Part shown: piece after piece, positions 1-7,411 of the stretch
Layout: each line of letters begins with the position of its first letter
How positions within the stretch are numbered: the first letter of the stretch is position 1
Source of the DNA: Spirosoma taeanense
GTDB lineage: Bacteria > Bacteroidota > Bacteroidia > Cytophagales > Spirosomataceae
Direction: 5' to 3'
Assembly: GCF_013127955.1 (NCBI RefSeq)
Contig: NZ_CP053435.1
Location: 4,526,001 to 4,590,000, forward strand
Length of the DNA: 64,000 bases
Position numbers and translations under genes: made by a program
Notes under the pieces: generated by a model
Told to the model about the DNA's origin: nothing
Database searches by the model: none
The model's input: only the letters and a program-made list of their open reading frames with translations

Positions 1-750
1 GGCCGCTACGGTAGCCAGCAGATCGCAGTCGAGCGGCTTGATGGTGTGCATGCTGATAACCGTCGCGCGGATGCCGTGGGTTTGTTCCAACTGGCGGGCG
101 GCCAGCAGGGCCGGATAAACCGTTTCGCCGGTGGCTACCAGCACCAAATCATCGCCCTCGCTGACCACACGGCCTTTGCCAAACAGAAACTCTTTATTTT
201 CTTCCGACAGCAGGGGCATCGGCTTTTTGCCAAACCGAATGTAAACAGGGGTGTTCAGTTGAGCCGCCTGCCGGATGGCCTGCTCCGTCTCAAAGTTGTC
301 GGCTGGGGCCACAATGGTCAGGTTATGCACGGCGCGCAGGGCGGCAAAATCGTGCAGGCTGTGGTGGGTTGACCCTAAAGCCCCGTAGCTGACGCCCGCG
401 CTGATACCAATCAGCCGCACCGGGTTGTTGGAGTAGGCAACGTCGGTTTTGATCTGCTCAAACGAGCGGGCTGTCAGAAAGCAGGCGGGCGATACGGCAA
501 ACACATTCTTGCCCGTTGATGCCAGACCGGCCGCTACGCCCACCAGGTTTTGTTCGGCGATGCCAATTTCGACTACTTGCTTCGGGTATTTCTGCGCGAA
601 GGGCACGAGCTTGCCCGACCCCCGCGAATCGCTAGTGACCACCAGCAGGTTACGGTCGGTAGCCGCTAATTCCTGCAGGGTACTGGAAAAAACATCCAGA
701 TTGGCCTGCCCCGCTTTTGTGTCCGTTATGACGGTTGTTACATCTCCCAT
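1..750 (-). CDS. Transketolase C-terminal subunit (partial, 3' end beyond window)
   Basis: About 250 residues are visible, starting at the ATG at 750 and still open at the left edge. The protein carries the transketolase pyrimidine-binding domain: the IGIAEQNLVG motif at about residues 60-70 holds the Glu that activates thiamine diphosphate, and a GSTHHSLHDFA segment follows further on. With the N-terminal gene 12 bases upstream it should form a heteromeric transketolase that moves two-carbon ketol units between sugar phosphates in the cytoplasm. Splitting of this enzyme into two genes is well known in bacteria and archaea, so it is not a frameshift: both halves have their own start and stop. 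It is the last visible gene of a six-gene minus-strand operon headed by a DeoR regulator. The sugar substrate cannot be read from sequence. Confidence 0.9.
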   Translation of the reverse strand, partial: MGDVTTVITDTKAGQANLDVFSSTLQELAATDRNLLVVTSDSRGSGKLVPFAQKYPKQVVEIGIAEQNLVGVAAGLASTGKNVFAVSPACFLTARSFEQIKTDVAYSNNPVRLIGISAGVSYGALGSTHHSLHDFAALRAVHNLTIVAPADNFETEQAIRQAAQLNTPVYIRFGKKPMPLLSEENKEFLFGKGRVVSEGDDLVLVATGETVYPALLAARQLEQTHGIRATVISMHTIKPLDCDLLATVAA

Positions 751-762
751 GATGTGTATCGC

Positions 763-1590
763 TTATGCCAAAGCCAGGGCTGCCTCTTCCAGCTCGTCCA
801 GAGCCTGAGCGTATTGTTCCGAATTAGGTACGCCATGGTGCCATTTCAATTGCCCCTCCATGAAACTGACGCCCTTGCCTTTTACAGTATGGGCAATAAT
901 TAGGCTTGGTTTGCCGGGTGCAAACGGCAAGGCATCAAAGACTTCCTGCAAGGCCGCCAGATCATGCCCGTCAACGTGCCGTACTGACCATCCGAACGCT
1001 TCAAATTTTTGATCGAGCGGGTCGGTATTGCACACGTCGGCCGTTGACCCTGAAATCTGCAGGGTGTTTTTGTCGACGATGGCGCAGAGATTATCCAATT
1101 TATAATGCGATGCCAGCAGGGCAGCTTCCCAGTTGGAGCCTTCGGGCAGCTCGCCGTCGCCCAGCAACGTAAACACGCGGTAGTCCAGCTCATCCAGTTT
1201 GGCCGACAGCGCCGTTCCCACACTCAGGGCCAGGCCGTGCCCCAGCGAACCGGTGTTTTGCTCGATGCCCTTAATCTTACGGGTCGGGTGGCCGATGTAG
1301 TGCGATTTATACTGACACAGCGTCTCCAGATCCGATTCCGGGAAAAAGCCTTTATCGGCCAGCACGACGTAAAGGGCCTCTACCGTATGGCCTTTACTCT
1401 GGATATACCGGTCGCGGGTGGGCGAACCAAACGTTTCCGGACTGACTCTGAGTACGTTGTTATACAACACATTCAGGATGTCGACGCAGGACAGGCTGCC
1501 ACCTGTGTGTCCGGCTTTCGCTCCGACTATATACTTCAGAATATTCCGGCGGTACTGCACCGACTTTTGGGCTAATTCATTGACATTCAT
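763..1590 (-). CDS. Transketolase N-terminal subunit
   Basis: A 275-residue protein of the length expected for a separate thiamine-diphosphate-binding subunit of transketolase. Seen motifs: AGHTGGSLSCVDIL near residue 30 (cofactor and substrate contacts), NTGSLGHGLALSVG near 112 and the diphosphate/Mg site GDGELPEGSNWEA near 144 ending in a KN pair. The catalytic Glu lies in the partner encoded 12 bases downstream, so the two products must assemble into one enzyme. It lies 70 bases behind an esterase gene in an operon with a sugar isomerase and a DeoR regulator, which points to an inducible peripheral sugar pathway rather than the housekeeping pentose phosphate route; that last point is inference. 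Confidence 0.93.
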   Translation of the reverse strand: MNVNELAQKSVQYRRNILKYIVGAKAGHTGGSLSCVDILNVLYNNVLRVSPETFGSPTRDRYIQSKGHTVEALYVVLADKGFFPESDLETLCQYKSHYIGHPTRKIKGIEQNTGSLGHGLALSVGTALSAKLDELDYRVFTLLGDGELPEGSNWEAALLASHYKLDNLCAIVDKNTLQISGSTADVCNTDPLDQKFEAFGWSVRHVDGHDLAALQEVFDALPFAPGKPSLIIAHTVKGKGVSFMEGQLKWHHGVPNSEQYAQALDELEEAALALA

Positions 1591-1660
1591 GCCGTGATGC
1601 TGAAAGAATTTATCTGGAGTTGCAAAAGATTTCCTGGACGGTTCGGCAAGGAATTTCCTT

Positions 1661-2833
1661 TTATTTGAAAAGCTTCGGCGCCAGCTCCATCAGATAAAGT
1701 CGCCAGTTGACCCAGGTGTGACCACCCTCACTTTCCCGGTACGTATAGGGCATTCCTTGCTGGTCATACAAAGCCCGGAGTTTCGTTACGCTGTCATACA
1801 GGAAATCATCCTTGCCACAGGCAATCCAGTAGAGTTTGGGTTTGGCCTGTTTAAGAGCCTGTATCTGTTTGATGTGTTCCTCTTTGTTATAATTGCGGGC
1901 CATCGGACCATCAAAAAGGCCCATGCTCATGACGCCAATGTAGCCGAACGTAGTGGGGTTGGCGTTGGTAATCTGCTGAGTATGATAGCCGCCCATCGAA
2001 AGGCCGGCAATCGCCCGGTGCGCCGGGTCAGCGATCACCCGGTAATTGGCTTCGACGTAAGGAATGACGTCCTTGATCAGACTTGTTTCAAATTTGCCGC
2101 TCGTCATGGATTGGATACCAACCGGTGCGCCCGGCGCTGCCTTCGCAAAGGCGGGTCGCTCGCCCGGTGCGGCCGCAACGTTGGGAACCCCATTGGTCAT
2201 CACCACAATCATAGGCAAGGCCTTACCGGCCGCAATCAGATTATCGAGGATATAGTTGGTTCGTCCGCGGCTGATCCAGCCTTCTTCATCGCCCCCTCCC
2301 CCGTGGAACAGATACAAGACCGGATATTTTTTGCCGCTTTTGTCGTAACCGGGTGGAGTGTAAATCGCCATCCGCCGGTCCATGCCGATCGTGGGCGACG
2401 GATACCAGACGGCCGATAACGTGCCGTGCGGAACCGCCTGCACATCATACAGCTGCGTCTGAGGTCCGGGTAGAATCAACCGACTTTCATTGATGGAACC
2501 GTCGCGGGTGACTACGTTATTGGCGGGGTCCAGCATCGGGATACCATCGACAATAAAGCGGTATTCATACATGTCGGCCGGCAGCGGACCAACTTTGGCT
2601 TCGAATACACTCGAATCGTTACGAGTCATTTCGACCGTGTTCCGTAAATCCTTCAGCCAGGTTCCCAGCAGGCGAACGCTTTTGGCATTCGGCGCTTTCA
2701 GGCGGAAAATGACCGAGTTATCAGCCAGGACTTCCGGCGACACCACCGGGTTGGACCGTTGCTGCGCCCACGAAATCGTGGTTAACGCCATGCAAATCAG
2801 CCCGATCAGACCAAAAAGAGTTCTGTTCTTCAT
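1661..2833 (-). CDS. Secreted esterase of the feruloyl/acetyl-xylan esterase type, with N-terminal CBM48/E-set-like domain
   Basis: A 390-residue protein with a signal peptide (MKNRTLFGLIGLICMAL, AQQ cleavage region). Residues about 30-120 look like the immunoglobulin-like E-set/CBM48 domain found in Bacteroidota CE1 esterases (VIFRLKAPNAKSVRLLG). The rest is an alpha/beta hydrolase of the putative-esterase family: LYLFHGGGGDEEGW for the oxyanion region, nucleophile Ser in IAGLSMGGYHT, and a terminal ESEGGHTWVNWR holding the likely catalytic His. It probably removes acyl groups from plant cell-wall sugars in the periplasm or outside. Start: the ATG at 2833 overlaps the stop of the upstream esterase (ATGA), indicating translational coupling; a longer in-frame start upstream would lie inside that gene and spoil the signal peptide. 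Confidence 0.85.
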   Translation of the reverse strand: MKNRTLFGLIGLICMALTTISWAQQRSNPVVSPEVLADNSVIFRLKAPNAKSVRLLGTWLKDLRNTVEMTRNDSSVFEAKVGPLPADMYEYRFIVDGIPMLDPANNVVTRDGSINESRLILPGPQTQLYDVQAVPHGTLSAVWYPSPTIGMDRRMAIYTPPGYDKSGKKYPVLYLFHGGGGDEEGWISRGRTNYILDNLIAAGKALPMIVVMTNGVPNVAAAPGERPAFAKAAPGAPVGIQSMTSGKFETSLIKDVIPYVEANYRVIADPAHRAIAGLSMGGYHTQQITNANPTTFGYIGVMSMGLFDGPMARNYNKEEHIKQIQALKQAKPKLYWIACGKDDFLYDSVTKLRALYDQQGMPYTYRESEGGHTWVNWRLYLMELAPKLFK

Positions 2834-3720
2834 TTTTTCACCTGGTTCATAAAACCCTGTTGCGTCAGCCAATCGGCAAATCGCTCAATCCACTGATCGG
2901 AGGGTAGGTTTTGTCTGTTCATGCCGAAACCGTGGCCGCCTTTGGCGTACATGTGCAGCTCGACCGGCTTTTTGGCCGCCAGCCATTTGCTGTATAATTC
3001 GACAGTATGCGGGGCCAGATTTAACTGGTCGTCGGAGGCACAGACCAAAAACATAGGTGGCGCGTCGGTAGCCACGGCACTTTGCAGCGAAGCGGGCATA
3101 TAGGCGTAAACAGGTGCCACAAACGCCGGTCGGTTGTCGGGCGTGTAGTTGAAAGCCGATGAGGCCGTGACCGTACCACCCGCCGAGAAACCCAGGATAC
3201 CAATCCGGTCGGGCGCGATTCCATAGTTAGCTGCGTGTTTGCGCACGTAAGCAATGGCAGCACGGCCATCGGCAATGGTTAGCGGAATAGTAGCTTTATT
3301 CTCGGCATCCCATTCGTCCTTACGCGGCCCGTTTATCCCTGCCATCATATCGGCAAACGGGTCGTCGGTGTTAATATGAGCCGTGCGATATTTCAGCACA
3401 AACGCGGTAATACCTTTTTGGGCCAGCCATTTGGCGGCATCGTTCCCTTCATTATCAATCGCCAGGAAGTGGAAGCCACCACCGGGGCAGATAATAACCG
3501 ACGTACCGTTGGCCACCGCCGGGTCGGCCGGAAACACCGTCAGCGTTGGATTGACGACGTTGAAAACCGTCATCAGCTTAATGGCGTTTTTATTATTCTT
3601 TTTTTCTTCCCAGTTCCATTTTTCAGAACCCGGTGCCGGTCCGTCGTATAGCCGGACTTCCTTCTGCTGCGCCTGCACCAGGCCCGATACCAGGAAGCAT
3701 ACAATGAACAGTGCTCTCAT
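2830..3720 (-). CDS. Secreted alpha/beta hydrolase, esterase/lipase of the acetyl-esterase type
   Basis: A 296-residue protein with a clear signal peptide (MRALFIVCFLVSGLVQAQQ). The fold is the dienelactone-hydrolase/BD-FAE esterase class: ICPGGGFHFLAIDNEG carries the oxyanion-hole glycines, GILGFSAGGTVTA the nucleophile Ser, MFLVCASDDQL the acid and AKGGHGFGMN the catalytic His. Secreted relatives de-esterify hemicellulose or pectin fragments. It starts 12 bases after the isomerase stop and ends in a 4-base overlap with the next esterase gene, so the two esterases are almost certainly made together. Substrate specificity is not readable; acetylxylan, feruloyl-arabinose or acetylated pectin are all possible. 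Confidence 0.85.
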   Translation of the reverse strand: MRALFIVCFLVSGLVQAQQKEVRLYDGPAPGSEKWNWEEKKNNKNAIKLMTVFNVVNPTLTVFPADPAVANGTSVIICPGGGFHFLAIDNEGNDAAKWLAQKGITAFVLKYRTAHINTDDPFADMMAGINGPRKDEWDAENKATIPLTIADGRAAIAYVRKHAANYGIAPDRIGILGFSAGGTVTASSAFNYTPDNRPAFVAPVYAYMPASLQSAVATDAPPMFLVCASDDQLNLAPHTVELYSKWLAAKKPVELHMYAKGGHGFGMNRQNLPSDQWIERFADWLTQQGFMNQVKK

Positions 3721-3732
3721 AGCTGATTCGGT

Positions 3733-5157
3733 TTAGGATTGATGCTCGTGGACTTCCCAGCCCATGTAATTGCCCATGGCTTCTTTCAGGATGCCCGCCG
3801 TTTTGGAAGCATTCATCACTACGTGGTGCTCGAAACCGTTGCGGCATACGTACTGCATCAGCCCCTGGAGGTTGTCAATCTGCGCCACGGCGCGGTTACC
3901 GAAGGTATTCAGGGCATCGTCGGTCAGCCGACCCTCGCCCACGTACGCTTTCATAATGCCTTTGGGATCGTCGGTGCTGATGCGCCCGAACGTCAGCGGA
4001 GACGCCGGCGTTCGACCGGCTAAGGCTCCGTACGTATTTTCTTCGCCAACGGTGGTTCCCAGAATGGGGGCTGTACTGATTTCGATGTCGGGCAGGAACG
4101 ACTTGGCCCAGTTGCCGCAGTGAAACAGCACGCACTTGTTCTCGTCGTCGGCGTAATTGTTGTTCCAGTCTACCAGCGCGCTGGGCGATCCCGACGCGAG
4201 TTGCATGGCATACATGCTCAGGGTTCCCGTTACGTCGACTTCGCAGGCGCTGGGCAGCATGTTTTCGCTCATGATGCTCATGCTCGTACAGACGTTACAA
4301 CCGTAGTTTTGCTGCAGCGAGGTCCAGCATTGAATGGCGGTGGCATCCAGGGCGTGTTCGGCCATGAAATCGGCCAGCACGACGTCCAGTTTGGCAATCT
4401 GCACCAGCCGGTCGTCGGGCGTGCGGCCCGTTGGCGCGTAGGCCCGAATGGCATCCAGCCGGTCTTTCACCGACTGGTCGGCTGCGGTCAGCTTATTGGC
4501 GAAACCCAGAATATGCGAGAGATCAACCGTAACGACCGATATGCCATTACGCTGAAGGATTTTCTCGCTGTAGCGTACCGTGTTGAAGGCGCCGGGACGA
4601 GCCCCCACGGCACCAATACGCACGTTACGTAATCCTTTCACAACCCGGCAGACGGCCATGAAATTCGTCAGGTCGGCGGCAAAGCTCGGGTCCGACGGAT
4701 GTACGACATGCTTGGTCGTCAGCGAGTACTTGATACCATATTGGTAAAAGTTGTTGCAAACCGAGATTTTGCCGCACCAGGCATCCCGCCTACGGGCCAC
4801 ATCCATCCGGCTTAGATCGTCCGGGTAGGCCTGAATCAGCACCGGAACGTCGAGACGGGCTAGCTTCAGCGTTTCCGCTATGCCTTTTTCGTCGCCGAAG
4901 TTGGGAAGCACCACCAGCACGCCCATAATTTCATCGGCATGACGGCGAAACAGTTCGGCGCATTTCTGGGCCTCAGCAAACGTTTCAACGCCACCCAGTT
5001 TGGTGGCCGACTCGGGTAACATAATCGGCCTGATCCCTACTCGGGCAAAGACGTCCAGCAAATCGGCGCGGCATTCACCGACCAGTTTATCCGGGAAAAA
5101 ATCGCGGTTACCAATGATAACGCCGAGTGTGATGGGGCCCTTCGGTGATACGGTCAT
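3733..5157 (-). CDS. L-fucose/L-arabinose isomerase family protein
   Basis: A 474-residue cytoplasmic protein of the fucose/arabinose isomerase superfamily, which interconverts aldoses and ketoses with a divalent metal. The N-terminal two-thirds carry the Rossmann-like domains (GVLVVLPNFGDEKGIAE, VRIGAVGARPGAFNTVR) and the C-terminal part the isomerase metal-site region: CEVDVTGTLS supplies a likely Glu ligand, LVDWNNNYADDENKC a likely Asp, and VLFHCGNWAKS a likely His. It is shorter than classical FucI (about 590 residues) and close to the AraA-like size, so the substrate is open: L-arabinose, L-fucose, D-arabinose or another pentose. It lies 6 bases after the DeoR regulator and 12 bases before an esterase, in an operon that also makes a split transketolase. 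Confidence 0.85.
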   Translation of the reverse strand: MTVSPKGPITLGVIIGNRDFFPDKLVGECRADLLDVFARVGIRPIMLPESATKLGGVETFAEAQKCAELFRRHADEIMGVLVVLPNFGDEKGIAETLKLARLDVPVLIQAYPDDLSRMDVARRRDAWCGKISVCNNFYQYGIKYSLTTKHVVHPSDPSFAADLTNFMAVCRVVKGLRNVRIGAVGARPGAFNTVRYSEKILQRNGISVVTVDLSHILGFANKLTAADQSVKDRLDAIRAYAPTGRTPDDRLVQIAKLDVVLADFMAEHALDATAIQCWTSLQQNYGCNVCTSMSIMSENMLPSACEVDVTGTLSMYAMQLASGSPSALVDWNNNYADDENKCVLFHCGNWAKSFLPDIEISTAPILGTTVGEENTYGALAGRTPASPLTFGRISTDDPKGIMKAYVGEGRLTDDALNTFGNRAVAQIDNLQGLMQYVCRNGFEHHVVMNASKTAGILKEAMGNYMGWEVHEHQS

Positions 5158-5163
5158 ATGGGG

Positions 5164-5940
5164 TCAATTCGCTAGAATCAGTTCGATCTCGTTGTCGTGA
5201 AATACCTGTTTGTGCTTCTCCTCAATGCCGGGGTCAGTGATGATATAATCAATGAGTGACAGCGCCCCCAGACTAGCCAGCGCACTCCGGCCGATTTTGC
5301 TGGAATCGGCAACCAGATACGTAATATCAGCCGCATCAATCATGGCTTTTTTCACCACGAGATCGCTGATGCTCGGATACGTAAGCCCCGACTTAAGGGA
5401 GATACCGGCCGTGGCCAGAAACAGCTTCTGCACATTAAGCCCCCTGAAAAAATCGGCCGCTTTCTGCCCCGTGAGCGACAGGGTAGGCGGCTTGAATTCT
5501 CCCCCCGTCATGATCACTTCAATCCCCGGCTCAGCACCTAGAATGAGAGCTATATTCAACGCATTGGTGATCACCGTCAGGTTTTTATAGCCCACCAGCT
5601 TTTTGGCAATTTCGGTGGTTGTCGAGCCCGAATCGAGAATGATAGTATCGCCAACCTCAATGAACTCCAGACACTTTTGGGCAATACGTTCTTTTTGGGC
5701 CATGTTTTCCTGATTGGCCAATGAGAACGTACGAACCTGATCCTCAATATTTTTTAAGTAAGCGCCCCCGTGCTCTTTGATGACCAGCCCATCCTTTTCA
5801 AGTTTATCCAAATCCTGCCGGATAGTGACTTCGGTTACTTTAAACAATTTCGCCAAGTCAGCCACTTTGGCCGAGCCGTCTTCTTTGAGCAGTTCGAGAA
5901 TCTTGTCCCGACGTTGGTTTGCCAGCATACCTTCCGCCAT
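5164..5940 (-). CDS. DeoR/GlpR-family transcriptional regulator
   Basis: A 258-residue regulator and first gene of the operon. Residues about 8-60 form the DeoR winged helix-turn-helix (RRDKILELLKEDGSAKVADL, then TEVTIRQDLDKLEKDGLV as recognition helix, then the HGGA signature). The C-terminal effector domain is the sugar-phosphate-isomerase-like fold: ILDSGSTTTEIAKKL near 100 is the phosphosugar-binding loop and VIMTGGEFKP follows. Members repress sugar catabolic operons and are released by a phosphorylated sugar. An alternative start four codons in (second Met) is possible. It is probably autoregulatory, because no other promoter-sized gap exists before the isomerase (6 bases). Confidence 0.92.
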   Translation of the reverse strand: MAEGMLANQRRDKILELLKEDGSAKVADLAKLFKVTEVTIRQDLDKLEKDGLVIKEHGGAYLKNIEDQVRTFSLANQENMAQKERIAQKCLEFIEVGDTIILDSGSTTTEIAKKLVGYKNLTVITNALNIALILGAEPGIEVIMTGGEFKPPTLSLTGQKAADFFRGLNVQKLFLATAGISLKSGLTYPSISDLVVKKAMIDAADITYLVADSSKIGRSALASLGALSLIDYIITDPGIEEKHKQVFHDNEIELILAN

Positions 5941-6618
5941 TTTATTTCATTTCGATTAGACGATAAATGTAATTGAAACGAAAATGAACACAAGCTATCA
6001 GCAACCCCCGGCTCTGTTCATCACAAAAAATTCTCTGAAAAGGCTTACAAAGCTATTCTATTCCAAAGAAAAAGAAAATAAATGAAACAAAAAAAAAGCA
6101 AAAGAAGTAATCCGTAAGCATAAACCTGCTCTAGTGCGTAATACCGTCGATTAGTTTCGGGATGGGCGTGGCAAATTGTTCCGCTGTCCGCAGGCGTAGC
6201 GACTAGAAAACGAGTCCGTAGGAGATAGGCCAATGGCGATTGGTCTGGTAACAGGCCAGCAACCGATGGGTGTTGGATGGCACGTTGTCCCGGCTTCTAT
6301 TTACGCTGAATACTTCCTGAACCGCGCATTGACCAGGACTGGTCTGGGGGATAACTATCTGACGGGGTCAGGTAAAGGGCGGGAAAATTTCGCGATGGTA
6401 ATCGCTCAGGCCGAACCATTCGAGGTCAGTTCTTCGCGTTCAGCTGGTCATGCATGGGTTGGGTACTACCTCATTATTGGCGGCATTCGCCCTTTTAGCT
6501 ATCATACTATTCGCGTGTTTGTTCGGACGTTGACCAGGGTCCCTGGTCAACGTCCGAACAAACACGCTGCCGAATAAACACTCCAACAGGCCGCTAGCTT
6601 AAATCAAGCCATTTGAAA
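5941..6618. other. Intergenic region, 678 bases, with one long palindrome
   Basis: This stretch lies upstream of the DeoR operon and downstream of the GLPGLI gene's stop. It must hold the DeoR operon promoter at its left side, where the sequence just upstream of 5940 is AT-rich. Two short open frames (6045-6233 minus, 6233-6577 plus) have no recognisable protein character. The one clear structure is the 55-base palindrome at 6513-6567. Confidence 0.7.
6513..6567. repeat. 27-base perfect inverted repeat with single-base centre
   Basis: Bases 6513-6539 (starting GCGTGTTTGTTCGG, ending GACCAGGG) are the exact reverse complement of 6541-6567, with only T6540 between them. The symmetry stops sharply on both sides. 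No U-rich run follows on either strand, so it is not a standard intrinsic terminator, though a transcript would fold into a very stable hairpin. It lies 52 bases past the stop codon of the GLPGLI gene, in its 3' direction. Confidence 0.9.
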
Positions 6619-7371
6619 TCAATAACGAATTGCCCAGTACGGGTTTCGATGCGCGGTCATGCTGTCGGCAATGTGCTGCCGGATGAGCGCGTCATAGGCC
6701 GCGTCATTAATCTTCTTCCCTTTTAGCTTCGGGAGCTTCAGGTCGTCGGGCGTCAGTTTTTTCAGGCTCACGTTCGTCGCTTCAATGACCACATCGCCGT
6801 CGTTCAGACTCAACTCCAGAATGACGCCCGGCAAACCGTTGTACCGCTCCGGACCAGCCGAAACCGGAATATCCTGCGCAAACCAGGCCGTAATTTTTTG
6901 CTTTTTGATGGGGTCTTCGGTTTCGGCTTTCATGCAGACGTAACCCGCAACGTCCTTAATCTGATTACCAATTTTCCAGGTTGGCGTGTGCAGGGAATCT
7001 TCAACGATATAGGTTTTCCCCAGCATCTCGACAACATCCGTCTTTTTGTCCTTGCTGAAATTCCGGTACAGGACCAGATCAGAATTACGCCATGAATACT
7101 GTCCATCGTCGGTCTGGCCCTGCTCACTACCGTACGTGTACAGGCTTTCATTCTCGTTGAACGACAGTTTCATTTTCTCTTTAAACTCGTCGTCGTTTTT
7201 CCAGGTCTGAGCGGCCCGGTCTTTCTGCTCCTGACTCAGGAACGTCATGCGGGCGATGATTCTGGTCCAGTACGTCTTGCGTTCGTAGGTTACGACACCC
7301 TCGGTATTCTGCGCCAGAGCGGCCGTAGCCGTAAGCCAGCCGATAAGAACTAAAGTGAGGAATGCTTTCAT
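6619..7371 (-). CDS. GLPGLI family protein
   Basis: A 250-residue secreted protein with a signal peptide (MKAFLTLVLIGWLTATAALAQ). It belongs to the Bacteroidota GLPGLI family, named for the motif seen here as YNGLPGVILEL near residue 180; the preceding ITAWFAQDIPVSAGPERY segment is also typical. Function of the family is unknown. It follows a TonB-dependent-receptor-like barrel gene by 40 bases on the same strand, the usual arrangement, so the two are probably cotranscribed and work at the outer membrane. Confidence 0.9.
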   Translation of the reverse strand: MKAFLTLVLIGWLTATAALAQNTEGVVTYERKTYWTRIIARMTFLSQEQKDRAAQTWKNDDEFKEKMKLSFNENESLYTYGSEQGQTDDGQYSWRNSDLVLYRNFSKDKKTDVVEMLGKTYIVEDSLHTPTWKIGNQIKDVAGYVCMKAETEDPIKKQKITAWFAQDIPVSAGPERYNGLPGVILELSLNDGDVVIEATNVSLKKLTPDDLKLPKLKGKKINDAAYDALIRQHIADSMTAHRNPYWAIRY

Positions 7372-7411
7372 CGTTCAACTTGATTATGAATAACTAATTA
7401 AGAGCCTGTTA

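Noticed and set aside
1-1590. Split transketolase as a frameshifted single gene
   Set aside because: Each half has its own ATG and the first has a proper stop 12 bases before the second; separate subunits are well known.
6045-6233. 62-codon minus-strand frame with a hydrophobic end
   Set aside because: Hydrophobic stretch comes from a poly-A/AAAG-rich run on the plus strand; no start context or conserved feature.
6233-6577. Open frame of 114 codons on the plus strand in the large gap
   Set aside because: No domain, no promoter, odd composition, and its 3' end is made of the 55-base palindrome, so coding is unlikely.
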